From Flavobacteriales bacterium (lineage in GTDB: Bacteria; Bacteroidota; Bacteroidia; Flavobacteriales_F; PHOS-HE28), in NCBI GenBank assembly GCA_020635675.1, contig JACJZJ010000001.1:62001-126000 (forward strand): a DNA stretch of 64,000 nucleotides, given 5' to 3'. The translations under genes were made by a program, and so were the position numbers. Position 1 is the first letter of the stretch. Every line of letters begins with the position of its first letter. A model generated the notes under the pieces. It saw only the letters and a program-made list of their open reading frames with translations. It was not told where the DNA came from and did not search any database. Shown here one piece after another: positions 26,341 through 36,216 of the stretch.

Positions 26341-28901
26341 GGCACCGGTTTCGAGATCAGGTTCGCGAACAATCGGAACGCTCCGGGCACACCGGCCGGC
26401 AGTTCCCGAAAGAAGCTGATGCCGGTGTACACATAGCGGCCCTTGCCCAAGGCGCACACGATCAGCGCCCCCTTTAGCGGGTCCTCGCCGGGGTCGTTCC
26501 AGGCGATCAGCGGCGTGTAATGCGCGTCCATCTCTCGCACGAAGTACAGCCCGCGCTCCTGCACCCAGCCGTCGAAGTCCTTCTCCGTGATCACGTTCGG
26601 GTATTTCAGCAAGGGGTTGTCGCGCTGCAGGAAGGTCGGCGGAGCCTCTTCCACGGTCACGCGGTCGTGGGTCACGTGGAAAGGATAGGGACCGAAGAGC
26701 GAGTCCGGCAGCACCATGTCGCGGCTGAGGGTATTGTACTGGGAGACCAGCGTGCCGCCGTCCTCCACGTACCGCATCAGCAGGGGGTTCAGGTCCTTCA
26801 TCGCGGGGTTGGCGTTGTAGGCGCGGATCCCCGTCACGATCGCGTCGTACTTCGCCAGGCTTTCCACGGTGGCGGTCGCCGGATCGATCATCTCCACCTG
26901 CACGCCGAGCTGTTCGATGGCCTTGGGCACATCATCACCCGCGCCCATCACGTAGCCGACGGTCCTTGCCGTGCACTTCACATCAAGTGGCACCAGCTTC
27001 ACCTCGGCGGGTGTGTAGTAGACCTGGGGCATGATGTGCGGATAGGTGATCTCGTGCAATGTGCGATCGGCAATCCCTTTGGGTCCCGTGAAGGTGAAGC
27101 GGACCGCACCCGCCTGGGCATCCTTCATGGGCACCAGTTGGTAGGTGAACGTCCGCTTTTCTTCGCGCTTGTCGATGTGCACCAGCTTCAGGTCCTTGGT
27201 GGTGGCCCAGCCCTTGGGCAGGTCCACGTTCAGTTGACCGGTCAGGCTGTCGGTGAGGGCCTCCACGTCCACGGTGACGGTCTGCGGGCCTCCCCGTGCG
27301 ATCACGATATCCGTCCTGGGGATCACGGAGGCCACAGGCGTCACGTAGACCGGGCGGACCTGTTCCCCATTGACCCGATCGACGGAACGATACGTGGCGT
27401 GTACGGAGAAGTAGTGGCCCTTACCTGGAACAGCCCCTGGATCCTCAAAGGCGCTCTTATCCCCCAATTCAAGACCATAGGTAAGCAACGGGGGAAGTTC
27501 CGGTCGGCCGATCGCGTCCGGGTCTGGTATTTCATAGCGATCGGTGTGTGGACGCGCCAGCCAGTAAGGCCGGTCGTATGCATCCGGGACCGGCACATCG
27601 ATCGGTGTATCGGTCAGCGTTCCCTGTCCCAACTCCACGACGAACGGGATATCCCCGGATCGGACCAAGGGCTGTACCGTGTCCCCTCCGCTGATGAGCA
27701 TATCGGGTGCGTTGCGACCGATGGCCTCCAGGTGCAGTTCGGTGCGCCCCCCCTGCGTCGCCCAGGACGTTCCGCCCACCATATGGACCACGATACCCGC
27801 ACAGTGTTGCCAGATGTTTTGGGCCAGGTGACCCATGAAAGAGCACCAAGGCAGGTCGGCGAGCTCGATCCGGTGACCATCGATAGCCTGAGCGAAAGTG
27901 GCCAGGGCATCAAGGCTTCTTTCCGGTCGGCGCGGATCAAAGGCCTCGATCAATTGCTCGGCATCAAAGGCAAGGCTCGCGTGGTCACCGATGCGTCCCC
28001 ACGTCATATCGATCCCCGCGAAAATGTCATCGCCATGGGGCTTGTCGCCCTTCTCGAAATGCAGGTACTCGATGCTCGGTCCCAGGGTGGCCGCCGAGCC
28101 GAAGCCCTGGCTCTTGTGCATGCTGCGGCTGCGCGCGGCGATCTCGGTGTAGCTCTCGCCCAGCAACGGATCGTATCCACCCACGTCCACCGTGTACCAA
28201 TCGGGATCGCTCTTCGCGATCTCGTCCAGGTCCTTGCGCCACCAAGTGCTACCGTTGAAAAAGAGGCGGCGTGGCTGCCAGACCTGGAGCCCCTGCTCCA
28301 ACTGTTCCGGGAAGGCCGTGGGGTCTCCTGCCCGATCGAACGCTTCAGCGGCCAGGATGGCGCTGGCGGTATGATGGCCGTGGGTGATGCCGGGTTCGGT
28401 CGAAAAGCGCGTGATGATGATGTCCGGACGGAACCGACGGATCACGCGTACCACGTCGCTCAGCACTTCATCATGCCCCCACTTCGCGAAGCTCTCTTCC
28501 GGGCTCTTGCTGTACCCGAAATCCACCGCGCGCGTGAAGAACTGTTCGCCACCATCAATGCGGCGCGCCTCCAGCAGTTCCTGCGTACGGATGATCCCCA
28601 GCGCATCACCCAGCTCGGGTCCGAGCAGGTCCTGTCCGCCTTCGCCTCGTGTCAGGCTGAGGTAGCCCGTGCGCACCTTCTTTCCGTTCGCCAGCCAGGC
28701 GATCAATCGGGTGTTCTCATCGTCAGGATGCGCGGCGATGTACAGGACGCTACCGAGCACCTCCAATTTTTGCATTTCGTGCAGGATCTGCGCGGCATCG
28801 CGCTGGTCCGGAGGACGTTGTGCGGAAACAGGAAAGGGGAAGGCTGAAAGAAGAAAGGCGAGCGGGATGGGTCGGAGGCTCTGGTACCGGCGGGATCGCA
28901 T
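26337..28901 (-). CDS. exported PIG-L family deacetylase with C-terminal amidotransferase-like domain
   Basis: 854 residues. Signal peptide to about residue 28 (FPFPVSAQ). The LmbE/PIG-L deacetylase domain (about 45-300) has the zinc motif AHPDDE (57-62) and the third ligand region GITHGHHTAS (H174, H176, H177). A long middle region is beta-rich (about 330-610); the end (about 640-854) resembles a class I glutamine-amidotransferase-like fold (GVQVEMID, YDAIVTGIRAYN, YVEDGGTLVSQYNT). Homologous long proteins act on N-acetylated sugars; the substrate here is unknown. A TACCTTCG box (minus, 28906-28913) abuts the ATG. First gene of the three-gene operon with the peptide and symporter. Confidence 0.9.
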   Translation of the reverse strand: MRSRRYQSLRPIPLAFLLSAFPFPVSAQRPPDQRDAAQILHEMQKLEVLGSVLYIAAHPDDENTRLIAWLANGKKVRTGYLSLTRGEGGQDLLGPELGDALGIIRTQELLEARRIDGGEQFFTRAVDFGYSKSPEESFAKWGHDEVLSDVVRVIRRFRPDIIITRFSTEPGITHGHHTASAILAAEAFDRAGDPTAFPEQLEQGLQVWQPRRLFFNGSTWWRKDLDEIAKSDPDWYTVDVGGYDPLLGESYTEIAARSRSMHKSQGFGSAATLGPSIEYLHFEKGDKPHGDDIFAGIDMTWGRIGDHASLAFDAEQLIEAFDPRRPERSLDALATFAQAIDGHRIELADLPWCSFMGHLAQNIWQHCAGIVVHMVGGTSWATQGGRTELHLEAIGRNAPDMLISGGDTVQPLVRSGDIPFVVELGQGTLTDTPIDVPVPDAYDRPYWLARPHTDRYEIPDPDAIGRPELPPLLTYGLELGDKSAFEDPGAVPGKGHYFSVHATYRSVDRVNGEQVRPVYVTPVASVIPRTDIVIARGGPQTVTVDVEALTDSLTGQLNVDLPKGWATTKDLKLVHIDKREEKRTFTYQLVPMKDAQAGAVRFTFTGPKGIADRTLHEITYPHIMPQVYYTPAEVKLVPLDVKCTARTVGYVMGAGDDVPKAIEQLGVQVEMIDPATATVESLAKYDAIVTGIRAYNANPAMKDLNPLLMRYVEDGGTLVSQYNTLSRDMVLPDSLFGPYPFHVTHDRVTVEEAPPTFLQRDNPLLKYPNVITEKDFDGWVQERGLYFVREMDAHYTPLIAWNDPGEDPLKGALIVCALGKGRYVYTGISFFRELPAGVPGAFRLFANLISKPVP

Positions 28902-28981
28902 CCGCCGAAGGTAGAGAAGCTGTCATGGGCATCGGTACCGGATGCCACTTTCCGCTTTCCTGTTCCCTATTTCAGCTTTGC

Positions 28982-29758
28982 CTAGACGCTCTGTTCCTCC
29001 AAGGCCTTGGCTATGGTCTCCTTGTAGCTGCGCCCGCTTACGATCCGTTCGCCGTTCGCCATGGTGAAGATGAACTCGTTGTTACCGCTGTATCGCGTGC
29101 TGCGCACGTGCGCCTGGTTCACGATGTAGCTGCGATGGATGCGGAGGAAGCGCGATGGGTCCAGCTCGGACTCCACGGCGTTCATGGTCATGCGGTAGAG
29201 GTGGTGCTTCTCCTTCTGCTGCAGGCAGAGGTAGTTCCCCTCCGCCCGGAGATAGATGATGTCGTCCACATGCACCTTGTGCTCCCTCCCCTTGTCGCGG
29301 ATGGTGAACACCTCCGTGTATTCACTTTGCGCCTGCATGTGTTCCCGGAACAGGCCCATCAACTTGTCGGTCAACCTGCTGTTCACATCCATCTCCATGA
29401 ACTTCTTCGCCTTGCCGAGCGAGGAGAAGAACCGTTCGTCGTCGTAGGGTTTCAACAGATAGTCCACGGCATTCACGTCGAAGGCCTTCAGGGCGTACTG
29501 GTCGTGCGCGGTGACGAACACGATGAAGGGCATGCGCTCACGGGGGATGCGCTGCACGACCTCGAAGCCGTTCATCTGTGGCATCTGCACATCGAGGAAG
29601 AGCAGGTCGGGCCGGTGCTTGGCCACGGCCTCGATCGCTTCGTGTCCGTTCCGGCATTCACCCACGAGTTCGATCTCGGGATCCTGGTCGAGCAGGCGGG
29701 CGATCCGGCCGCGGGCGATGGGTTCGTCATCGACGATGATCGTGCGGATCTGTTTCAT
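28982..29758 (-). CDS. LytTR-family response regulator
   Basis: 258 residues from ATG 29758 (MKQIRTIIVDDEP). Receiver domain 1-120 with phospho-acceptor Asp in LLFLDVQMPQMNG, the D-D pair in VDDEP and Lys in LLKPYDD; LytTR DNA-binding domain about 150-255 (VDDIIYLRAEGNYLCL, FLRIHRSYIVN). The upstream histidine kinase gene overlaps it by 32 bases, so kinase and regulator are co-translated. Targets unknown; the downstream PIG-L operon is separated by 80 bases and is a reasonable candidate. Confidence 0.96.
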   Translation of the reverse strand: MKQIRTIIVDDEPIARGRIARLLDQDPEIELVGECRNGHEAIEAVAKHRPDLLFLDVQMPQMNGFEVVQRIPRERMPFIVFVTAHDQYALKAFDVNAVDYLLKPYDDERFFSSLGKAKKFMEMDVNSRLTDKLMGLFREHMQAQSEYTEVFTIRDKGREHKVHVDDIIYLRAEGNYLCLQQKEKHHLYRMTMNAVESELDPSRFLRIHRSYIVNQAHVRSTRYSGNNEFIFTMANGERIVSGRSYKETIAKALEEQSV

Positions 29759-30899
29759 GACCGTTTTCGTTGGTTCGATAGGGGAGGGTGAGGTCGACGA
29801 TGAAACCCTGGCCGTCCGGCGAGGAGACCTCCATGGCGGCGTCCGGTCCATAGATCAGGCGGAGGCGTTCGCGCACATTGCGCAGTCCGATCCCCGTGCC
29901 GTTCACGGCATCCTGCACATCGGGACAGCCGCGCCCATCGTCACGGACGCGCAGGTGTAAATGACCGTTGAGGCGATCGGCTTCCACGGCGATGTTCACC
30001 GCCCTGCTCGTGCTGTCGGGTCCGTGCTTGATCGCGTTCTCCACCAAAGGCTGGAGCATCATGCTCGGCACCATCGCCTGCGCGCAATCGTCCGGAATCG
30101 CGTAGGTCACATGCAGCCGGTCCTGGAACCGGACCGCTTCGATACCCAGGTAGTTGCCGATCAGGTCGACCTCCCGTTGCAGCGGCACACGGTCGCGCTG
30201 CTCCTTGTCCAGGGTGATCCGCAGCAATTGGCCCAGTCGATCGAGCACTTTGCGCGCATCGTTCACGTTCTGGTCCATCAGGGCGCTCACCGTGTTCAGC
30301 GTGTTGAACAGGAAATGGGGCTGCAATTGCTTCTTCAACGCGTTCAACTGCGACCGTTGGAGATCGTTTCGCAGGGCCAGCAACTGTGTCTGCTTTTCCC
30401 GCATCATCCGGGCGTTGTCCAATGCGATCAACACGATCATCAGCGTCCAGTATTCCATGAAGCGCGACAGGATGGCCGGAGGCAACGCATGGATCGCCCA
30501 GTTGATGTATTCGGATTCCAGTTCGAAGTCACCGATCCGGTACAGGATGCCATAGTAGATGGTGCTGGTGGTGACCTCGTGCAACGAGGCGATCGTCAGG
30601 CTGAGGCCCAGATGTATCGTGATGGTGCGCCACCGCGGGCGTTCGCTCAGCGGCCATCGCTTGAGGATGCTGTAGGCCAGCGGGGCCAGCAGCGCCCAGA
30701 AAATGAAGTTGAGATAGGGCACGGGTGCCTCACGCCACCAGTTGAACTCGCCCATGGCCTTGAGCTCGGCATAGACGAAATGATGCATGTAGGCCTGCAG
30801 CAGGAAGAGGCTCGCCATCACGAGCGCGCTGATGAGGATGATCCGATAGCGGATCGGTGTTCGGTCGAAGTACCTCATGCGTCCTGTGTGGTCCTTCAT
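29727..30899 (-). CDS. LytS-type sensor histidine kinase
   Basis: 390 residues. Four membrane helices in the first 165 residues (for example IILISALVMASLFLLQ and WTLMIVLIALDNA), no separate sensory domain, then a cytoplasmic coiled segment, the His_kinase motif QLQPHFLFNTLN (phosphorylated His) and an HATPase domain with LVENAIKHG (N box), RDDGRGC (G1) and GTGIGLRNVRERL (G2). It signals to the LytTR regulator that overlaps its 3' end. The start is ATG 30899; a strong hairpin lies directly before it on the transcript. Ligand unknown. Confidence 0.95.
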   Translation of the reverse strand: MKDHTGRMRYFDRTPIRYRIILISALVMASLFLLQAYMHHFVYAELKAMGEFNWWREAPVPYLNFIFWALLAPLAYSILKRWPLSERPRWRTITIHLGLSLTIASLHEVTTSTIYYGILYRIGDFELESEYINWAIHALPPAILSRFMEYWTLMIVLIALDNARMMREKQTQLLALRNDLQRSQLNALKKQLQPHFLFNTLNTVSALMDQNVNDARKVLDRLGQLLRITLDKEQRDRVPLQREVDLIGNYLGIEAVRFQDRLHVTYAIPDDCAQAMVPSMMLQPLVENAIKHGPDSTSRAVNIAVEADRLNGHLHLRVRDDGRGCPDVQDAVNGTGIGLRNVRERLRLIYGPDAAMEVSSPDGQGFIVDLTLPYRTNENGHETDPHDHRR

Positions 30900-30903
30900 G
30901 GAA

Positions 30904-30926
30904 CAGCCCCGTACGCAACGGGGCTG
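30904..30926 (-). promoter_or_regulatory. 9-bp hairpin directly upstream of the histidine kinase start
   Basis: CAGCCCCGT (30904-30912) and ACGGGGCTG (30918-30926) pair perfectly around a 5-base loop. On the minus-strand transcript it ends four bases before ATG 30899 and would cover the ribosome-binding region. It could also be a weak terminator for the lipoprotein gene. The rest of 30927-31138 shows only an imperfect GC hairpin near 31110-31140. Confidence 0.45.
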
Positions 30927-31138
30927 CCCAGGTCGATCGACGTTGTTGCGCTATGTAACCTTAGGTGGTCTGGAAATGAAGTTGACCGACCGAGAGCCAA
31001 GCTATTCCGCAGGCGCGCACGACTCCAAGCGGAACGTGATGAACGGCTGATGACGGGACGGAACGGTCGGATCCCGGAGGCCTGTGGCGAACAGGAAATG
31101 GTCCACTTGGACGGGCGGGCCCTTTCCGGGCCGGTCCG

Positions 31139-31930
31139 TCAGTTGAAGTAGAAGACCACGCCGTTCACCGTCACTGAAACGGTGGCATCGCAGGAACCCA
31201 CCCCGAAGTCCACATACCGGGTCGGGAGACTGCCGGGGGTGATCTCCAGCTTTCCACTGACGATGTAGGGACACCCGATCTCGATCCGTAACGCGGTGGT
31301 GATGCTCAGGGTGTACGACAGACCGTTGCGGTTCACGCCGTTCCCCGACCCGGTGATCAGGTAGACATCATCCCACGGGGTGGCGGTATCCTCACCGGCG
31401 ATCCAGGTGCGCGTGCGCGTGGCATGGTGCTCTGCGGTCCAATCGCCGTTCGGGGCGGTCACGGTGCCGTCCACCTGAACGGAGAAATAGGGGTCGCCAT
31501 CACTGTTGGCACCCATGTTCGTCACGGTCTTGGTGCCCTCCACCAGGTAGTCGTTCACGTGATAGTCCACCGTGGTGATGGTGATCACGGTCCCCTCGGC
31601 GCGGTATGGGCCGGTGAACGTGACCAGCAGGGCGCCGCGACGGCGGCGGCCATCACTTCCCGTGCAATCGTCGGTCCCGAAATCGATGTACAGGGTATGC
31701 GGCATCGATACCGTGTCGAAAGCGATCGAATCGATGCAGTTGTCCAGAGCGTCCCGCAGGCCGTTCTCATCAGCGGCCATGTCCGCCTGTTTCAAGGCGT
31801 CGTTGAAAAAGTTCTCGGCCAGATTGTCGTCCACCGCGCTGGTATAATCACGGTCGACTTCCGCCTGTTCCTTCCGACAGGCGGCCAAGGCCAGAACGGC
31901 AGCGGCCAGGAGCAGAGGTTTGCGCATCAT
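31139..31930 (-). CDS. lipoprotein of unknown function
   Basis: 263 residues. Lipoprotein signal MMRKPLLLAAAVLALAAC with acylated Cys18. After a short acidic linker (EQAEVDRDYTSAVDDN) the protein alternates short hydrophobic strands and Gly/Thr-rich turns, and Cys pairs recur (CIDSI, DDCTG, GCPY, GSCDA), so it may be a disulphide-bonded beta-sandwich. Two stretches are related: YIDFGTDDCTG and YVDFGVGSCDA, each after a short hydrophobic strand, suggest an internal duplication. No family recognised. It lies 25 bases downstream of folA on the same strand. Confidence 0.8.
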   Translation of the reverse strand: MMRKPLLLAAAVLALAACRKEQAEVDRDYTSAVDDNLAENFFNDALKQADMAADENGLRDALDNCIDSIAFDTVSMPHTLYIDFGTDDCTGSDGRRRRGALLVTFTGPYRAEGTVITITTVDYHVNDYLVEGTKTVTNMGANSDGDPYFSVQVDGTVTAPNGDWTAEHHATRTRTWIAGEDTATPWDDVYLITGSGNGVNRNGLSYTLSITTALRIEIGCPYIVSGKLEITPGSLPTRYVDFGVGSCDATVSVTVNGVVFYFN

Positions 31931-31955
31931 CCTTGTCAGGTTTGTTGTGGTGGGG

Positions 31956-32495
31956 TTAGGACGCCGCCCGGCTTAACGGGTTTGATCCGGATATACGTTC
32001 GTAACGGTGGAAGGTGAACGAATATGCGTGCCGTTCGTCGGATGGGTGTATCTCGTTCCAAGTGTGCGCCCAGGCATCTTCCTGAAAATCAGGAAAATAG
32101 ACATCTCCATCCACTTCCGCATGGACCACGGTGAGGTAGATCCGGTCCACTACACCTGCACGGAACGCCTCCGCGTAGATCTGGCCGCCGCCGATAATGA
32201 AGGCCTCCGTCTCGCCGGCATTGCGGGCCAGGTGGAGCGCCTCTTCCAGCGCGTGCACCACGGTCGCACCCGGAGCCGCATAGGCATGGTCCCGGGTCAC
32301 CACCACGTTGTTCCGACCTGCAAGGGGGCGGAAGCGGTCGGGAATGCTCTCGTAGTTCTTCCTACCGGTGATCACATGGTGGCCCATGGTGGTCCGCTGG
32401 AAGAATTTCATGTCGTCTGGCAGACGCCATGGCAGTTCGCCGTCCACCCCGATCACGCCGTTCTCGGCCATGGCCGCGATCACGCTGACGATCAT
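31956..32495 (-). CDS. folA: dihydrofolate reductase
   Basis: 179 residues from ATG 32495 ([16 protein letters not shown]). It reduces dihydrofolate to tetrahydrofolate with NADPH. Visible: [23 protein letters not shown] with the catalytic Asp27, [15 protein letters not shown], and the NADPH-binding [12 protein letters not shown]. Its start overlaps the thyA stop by four bases (ATGA), the classic coupling, because thymidylate synthase makes the dihydrofolate this enzyme recycles. The longer frame to 32996 is antisense-type extension into thyA and is rejected. Confidence 0.98.
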   Translation of the reverse strand: MIVSVIAAMAENGVIGVDGELPWRLPDDMKFFQRTTMGHHVITGRKNYESIPDRFRPLAGRNNVVVTRDHAYAAPGATVVHALEEALHLARNAGETEAFIIGGGQIYAEAFRAGVVDRIYLTVVHAEVDGDVYFPDFQEDAWAHTWNEIHPSDERHAYSFTFHRYERISGSNPLSRAAS

Positions 32496-33286
32496 ACGCT
32501 TACGATGGCCTTGATGTGCGGGTGCGGGTCGTAATCCTCCAGCCGGAAGTGGTCGAACCGGAACCCCAGGATATCCTTCACCGAGGGGTTGATGTGCATG
32601 CGAGGCAAGGCGCGCGGCTCCCGCGTGAGTTGCAGCTTGGCCTGCTCGATATGGTCGAGATAGAGATGGACATCGCCGAAGGTGTGTACAAAGGTACCGG
32701 GCCGGAGGTCGCACACCTGGGCGACCATCATCGTGAGCAATGCATAGCTGGCGATGTTGAACGGAACGCCGAGGAAGGTATCGGCGCTGCGCTGGTAGAG
32801 TTGGCAGCTCAACCGCCCTTCGGCCACGTAGAACTGGAACATGGTATGGCACGGTGGCAGCGCCATGCGGTCCACATCGGCCGGGTTCCAGGCGGTGACG
32901 ATGTGACGACGGCTGTCGGGGTTCCGCCGGATCTGGTCGACCACGTTGGTGATCTGATCGATCACGCGGCCGTCCGGGGCATGCCAATTGCGCCATTGAT
33001 GACCATAGACCGGTCCGAGATCACCGTCCGCATCGGCCCATTCGTCCCAGATGCGCACACCGTTCTCCTTGAGGTATCGGATATTGGTGTCGCCACTGAG
33101 GAACCAGAGGAGTTCATGAACGATGCTCTTGACGTGGAGCTTTTTCGTGGTGAGCAGGGGAAAGCCTCCGGCCAGGTCGAAGCGCATCTGGTGGCCGAAG
33201 CAACTGAGCGTTCCCGTTCCCGTGCGGTCGCTTTTTCGCACGCCGTGGTCCAGCACATGTCGAAGCAGGTCGAGGTAGGCTTTCAT
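32492..33286 (-). CDS. thyA: thymidylate synthase
   Basis: 264 residues, the same length as E. coli ThyA. Catalytic Cys146 in [11 protein letters not shown], the dUMP-binding RTGTGTLS start, [17 protein letters not shown], and GDVHLYLDH. It methylates dUMP to dTMP using methylenetetrahydrofolate. Overlaps of 4 bases link it to the ClC gene upstream and folA downstream (ATGA at both junctions). Confidence 0.99.
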   Translation of the reverse strand: MKAYLDLLRHVLDHGVRKSDRTGTGTLSCFGHQMRFDLAGGFPLLTTKKLHVKSIVHELLWFLSGDTNIRYLKENGVRIWDEWADADGDLGPVYGHQWRNWHAPDGRVIDQITNVVDQIRRNPDSRRHIVTAWNPADVDRMALPPCHTMFQFYVAEGRLSCQLYQRSADTFLGVPFNIASYALLTMMVAQVCDLRPGTFVHTFGDVHLYLDHIEQAKLQLTREPRALPRMHINPSVKDILGFRFDHFRLEDYDPHPHIKAIVSV

Positions 33287-34737
33287 GGAGCTTGTCGGTC
33301 CGTGTTTGTCGAGGTGTTCGATGGGGACGCCGTCGTCCGCGGGGCATTGGCGGTGGCCTGCGCGTCCTCCTTCTGGAGGTTGCGGAGCAGACGTTCCTTC
33401 ATGTGCTCATAGTAGCTCTTGCGGTCGAACGCGAACGCTGCCACGTAACCGAAGCTGGCGGCATACATCAATTGGAAGATCGCCGAGTGGCGGTCCGTCA
33501 TTTCAAGGACGAGGATGGCCGAGGTGAACGGTGATCGTGTCACACCGGTAAGGAAGGCCACCATGCCCGCAAGCACCAGCACGTTGAACTCACCCCGGCT
33601 CGGGTCGAAGAGTTGAGCGATGAGCCCGCCGATGGTAGCGCCGGTCGTGAGTGCCGGGGCGAAGATGCCTCCGGAACCACCTACACTGAAGGAGACCAGC
33701 GGAGCGAAGAACCGGGTCAGCACATCCATGGTGGACGAATGCATCTCCGGGTCGAAGAGGTAGCTCTCCAACAACGTCTTTCCGGACCCTAGCGCACGGT
33801 CACCAGCCACCAGGAAGATGAGGGAGAACACCACCGCCGCTCCGATCGTGTAAAGGACCTGGGCGCGGTCCGACGACAACGAGCGTTTGAACTTGTCGAG
33901 AACGAGCAGCCCGCGACAGAAGATCGCTCCGCCTGCACCGGCCAAAAGGGCGATGGCGAGGACCTTGTACATGAAGGAGAAACCGACAGGCTCCAACTTG
34001 GGATAGCCAAGGAACAGATAGGGCCCCAGCAGCCATTGGGCGGACATGCCGGAGATGATCACTGCGGTGAGCACGGCGGTCCGGAATTGCGCGATGTGGG
34101 TCCGCGTCAATTCTTCAACGGCGAACACGATCCCTCCCAGGGGTGTGTTGAAGGCCGCACTGAGCCCCGCTGCGCCGCCCGTTATCAGCATCACGCGCCG
34201 GCTCACCTTGGGCCAGAACGGCGGCAGAATGCGATGCACCGTCCTGTAGACGCTGCCTGCGATCTGGATCGTGGGCCCTTCGCGTCCCACGGCACCGCCG
34301 CCGAGCACCATCGCCAGACTGCTGGCGATCTTCACCAGAATGATGCGGACATTGAGGAAACGCCAGCTCCGGTCACTGGCACGGTCGTTCGCCACTTCGA
34401 TGGCCGCGGAGAGCTGTGGGATCCCGCTGCCGGCCGCCATTGGAGCGAAGCGCCTGACCAGCCACCAGGAAAGCATGAACCCGACGGGTGCGCTAATGAA
34501 GACCACATATGGATGGAGCCCGAGCATCCAGCGGTTCAATTGTTCGACGAGATGGAACAATTGTGCGAATCCGACCGCGATCAATGCGGTGAGCACCGCG
34601 GCTACCTGGTAGGGCAGGGAGAGCAGGAAAAGGTCCTTGGCCCGGCTGCTCTTCACCCGCTCGCGCCAGCGTTCGAGCCAGCCGGAGATACGTACCTGGA
34701 GGTCATCGTACCATGCAGCCTGCTTCTTCTCGGTCAT
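33283..34737 (-). CDS. ClC-family chloride/proton antiporter
   Basis: 484 residues from ATG 34737 (MTEKKQAAW). ClC motifs in order: [20 protein letters not shown] with the gating Glu, [17 protein letters not shown] with the acidic pair that relays protons in exchangers, and [12 protein letters not shown]. Keeping both glutamates argues for an H+/Cl- antiporter rather than a channel. No CBS domains; the C-terminal ~40 residues are a polar Thr/Ala-rich tail. It is unusual to see a ClC gene fused by overlap to thyA-folA; likely operon convenience, but a role in acid or ion homeostasis during nucleoside uptake is conceivable. Confidence 0.95.
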   Translation of the reverse strand: MTEKKQAAWYDDLQVRISGWLERWRERVKSSRAKDLFLLSLPYQVAAVLTALIAVGFAQLFHLVEQLNRWMLGLHPYVVFISAPVGFMLSWWLVRRFAPMAAGSGIPQLSAAIEVANDRASDRSWRFLNVRIILVKIASSLAMVLGGGAVGREGPTIQIAGSVYRTVHRILPPFWPKVSRRVMLITGGAAGLSAAFNTPLGGIVFAVEELTRTHIAQFRTAVLTAVIISGMSAQWLLGPYLFLGYPKLEPVGFSFMYKVLAIALLAGAGGAIFCRGLLVLDKFKRSLSSDRAQVLYTIGAAVVFSLIFLVAGDRALGSGKTLLESYLFDPEMHSSTMDVLTRFFAPLVSFSVGGSGGIFAPALTTGATIGGLIAQLFDPSRGEFNVLVLAGMVAFLTGVTRSPFTSAILVLEMTDRHSAIFQLMYAASFGYVAAFAFDRKSYYEHMKERLLRNLQKEDAQATANAPRTTASPSNTSTNTDRQAP

Positions 34738-34832
34738 CGGGGGAGCGGAGGCAAAGCTACCCGGTCCGGATGAGCTTGTCGCGGAATTCCTTCGAAGATC
34801 TGCGCTGGTGCGAGACCTTGGTGCATGCACCA

Positions 34833-36212
34833 TTAAACGAGCATACCGACGATCGCGGCAGTGAACAGGCAGGCCATCGTCCCCCCGATCAGGGCACGGA
34901 GGCCCAGCTGGCTCAGCACCCCGCGTCTTTCCGGGGCCAATGCCCCGATGCCACCGATCTGAATGCCGATGCTGGCGAAGTTCGCGAAGCCGCAGAGGAT
35001 ATACGTGGCCATGATGATGCTTCGCTCGCTGGCGAAGGCCGCCGAATCCTTCATGTGGCCCAGCGTCACGTAGGCGTAGAATTCGTTCAGGATGGTCTTC
35101 TCACCAAGCAACTGGCCCACCTGCGTGATGTCCGAGGCCGGTACGCCGAGCATCCACGCCAGTGGTGCACAGGCATAACCCAGGATGAACTGGAAGCTCA
35201 GTTCCTTGTAGTTGGTATGGCCCGCGATCACGGCGTTGAGATGCGTCCAGTCGCCCAGCTTGAAGAGGATGTAGTTGCCGAAGTAGATCAAGGCCGTGAA
35301 GACGAGCAGCATGGCCCCCACGTTGACGGCCAGCTTGATCCCGTCCGTGGTGCCGTTGGCCACGGCTTCCAGCACGTTGCTTCCGATGCGCTCGCGACCG
35401 ATCTCCACATGCTCCCGGTATTTCTCCGTTTCGGGGAGGAGCATCTTAGCGGCCACAACGGCGGCTGGCGCGCTCATCAAGGAAGCGGTGAGCAGGTGCT
35501 TGGCGAAGAGGATCTTCTGCACCGGATCATCACCGCCCAGAAAATTGATGTAGCTCGCAAGCACCCCCCCCGCGATGGTCGCCATGCCGCCCACCATCAC
35601 GCAAAGCAGTTCACTGCGGGTCATCGTATTCAGATAGGGGCGGATCAGAAGAGGGCTCTCGGTCTGGCCCAGGAAGATGTTGCCCGCCGCACTGAGGCTC
35701 TCGGCTCCGCTGATACGCAGAGTGCGCTTCATCAGCCACGCGAAGGCCTGGACGAACCGCTGCAGTACGCCCAGGTAATAGAAAAGGCTCATCAGCGCGC
35801 TGAAATAGATGATGGTGGGGAGGACGCGAAAGGCGAAATTGAGCAGGGCGCTGTCGGTCTTTCCGTCGGTGAAGCTGCTGAAGAGGAATTCACTGCCACG
35901 GTCGGCAAAGGAGATCACTTTCACGAACGCGGCGCTCAGCCACTCGAAAACGGTGGCTGCTCCAGGCACCTTGAGGACGAGGATGGCCAGCGTCAATTGG
36001 AAAAGCAGCCCCTTCCAGACCAAGTGCCAGGGGATGTTCCGTCTATTCGCACTGAAGATCCAGCAAAGCCCGACCACCGTGGCGAGCCCGAGCAGGCCGC
36101 GGAACACCCCGACCAGGCTCATGCCTTCGGGTGGTGCGGGTCTTCCCTGGGCGAATACCGGAAGCGGCAGGAGCGACAAGAGGAGCAGGGCCACCCGGTG
36201 GAGGTCGCGCAT
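34833..36212 (-). CDS. CNT-family concentrative nucleoside transporter
   Basis: 459 residues from ATG 36212. Signal-like N-terminus (VALLLLSLLPLPVFAQG), then the CNT core: ILVLKVPGAATVFEWL, AFRVLPTIIYFSALMSLFYY, SAAGNIFLGQTESPLLIRPY (the nucleoside-binding hairpin), SYINFLGG, and ANGTTDGIKLAVNV. CNT proteins import nucleosides with Na+ or H+. The extra N-terminal segment before the first NupC helix is a Bacteroidota feature. It starts 4 bases after the BFN nuclease stop. With thyA, folA and deoxynucleoside kinases in the same window, it fits nucleoside salvage. Confidence 0.95.
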   Translation of the reverse strand: MRDLHRVALLLLSLLPLPVFAQGRPAPPEGMSLVGVFRGLLGLATVVGLCWIFSANRRNIPWHLVWKGLLFQLTLAILVLKVPGAATVFEWLSAAFVKVISFADRGSEFLFSSFTDGKTDSALLNFAFRVLPTIIYFSALMSLFYYLGVLQRFVQAFAWLMKRTLRISGAESLSAAGNIFLGQTESPLLIRPYLNTMTRSELLCVMVGGMATIAGGVLASYINFLGGDDPVQKILFAKHLLTASLMSAPAAVVAAKMLLPETEKYREHVEIGRERIGSNVLEAVANGTTDGIKLAVNVGAMLLVFTALIYFGNYILFKLGDWTHLNAVIAGHTNYKELSFQFILGYACAPLAWMLGVPASDITQVGQLLGEKTILNEFYAYVTLGHMKDSAAFASERSIIMATYILCGFANFASIGIQIGGIGALAPERRGVLSQLGLRALIGGTMACLFTAAIVGMLV

Positions 36213-36216
36213 GGGG

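Noticed and set aside
25203..26477. 424-codon plus-strand frame opposite the symporter
   Set aside because: Hydrophilic antisense product of membrane-helix codons; no family features.
26520..28847. 775-codon plus-strand frame opposite the PIG-L gene
   Set aside because: Same antisense codon-phase effect; composition is His/Arg/Gly-rich without domain order.
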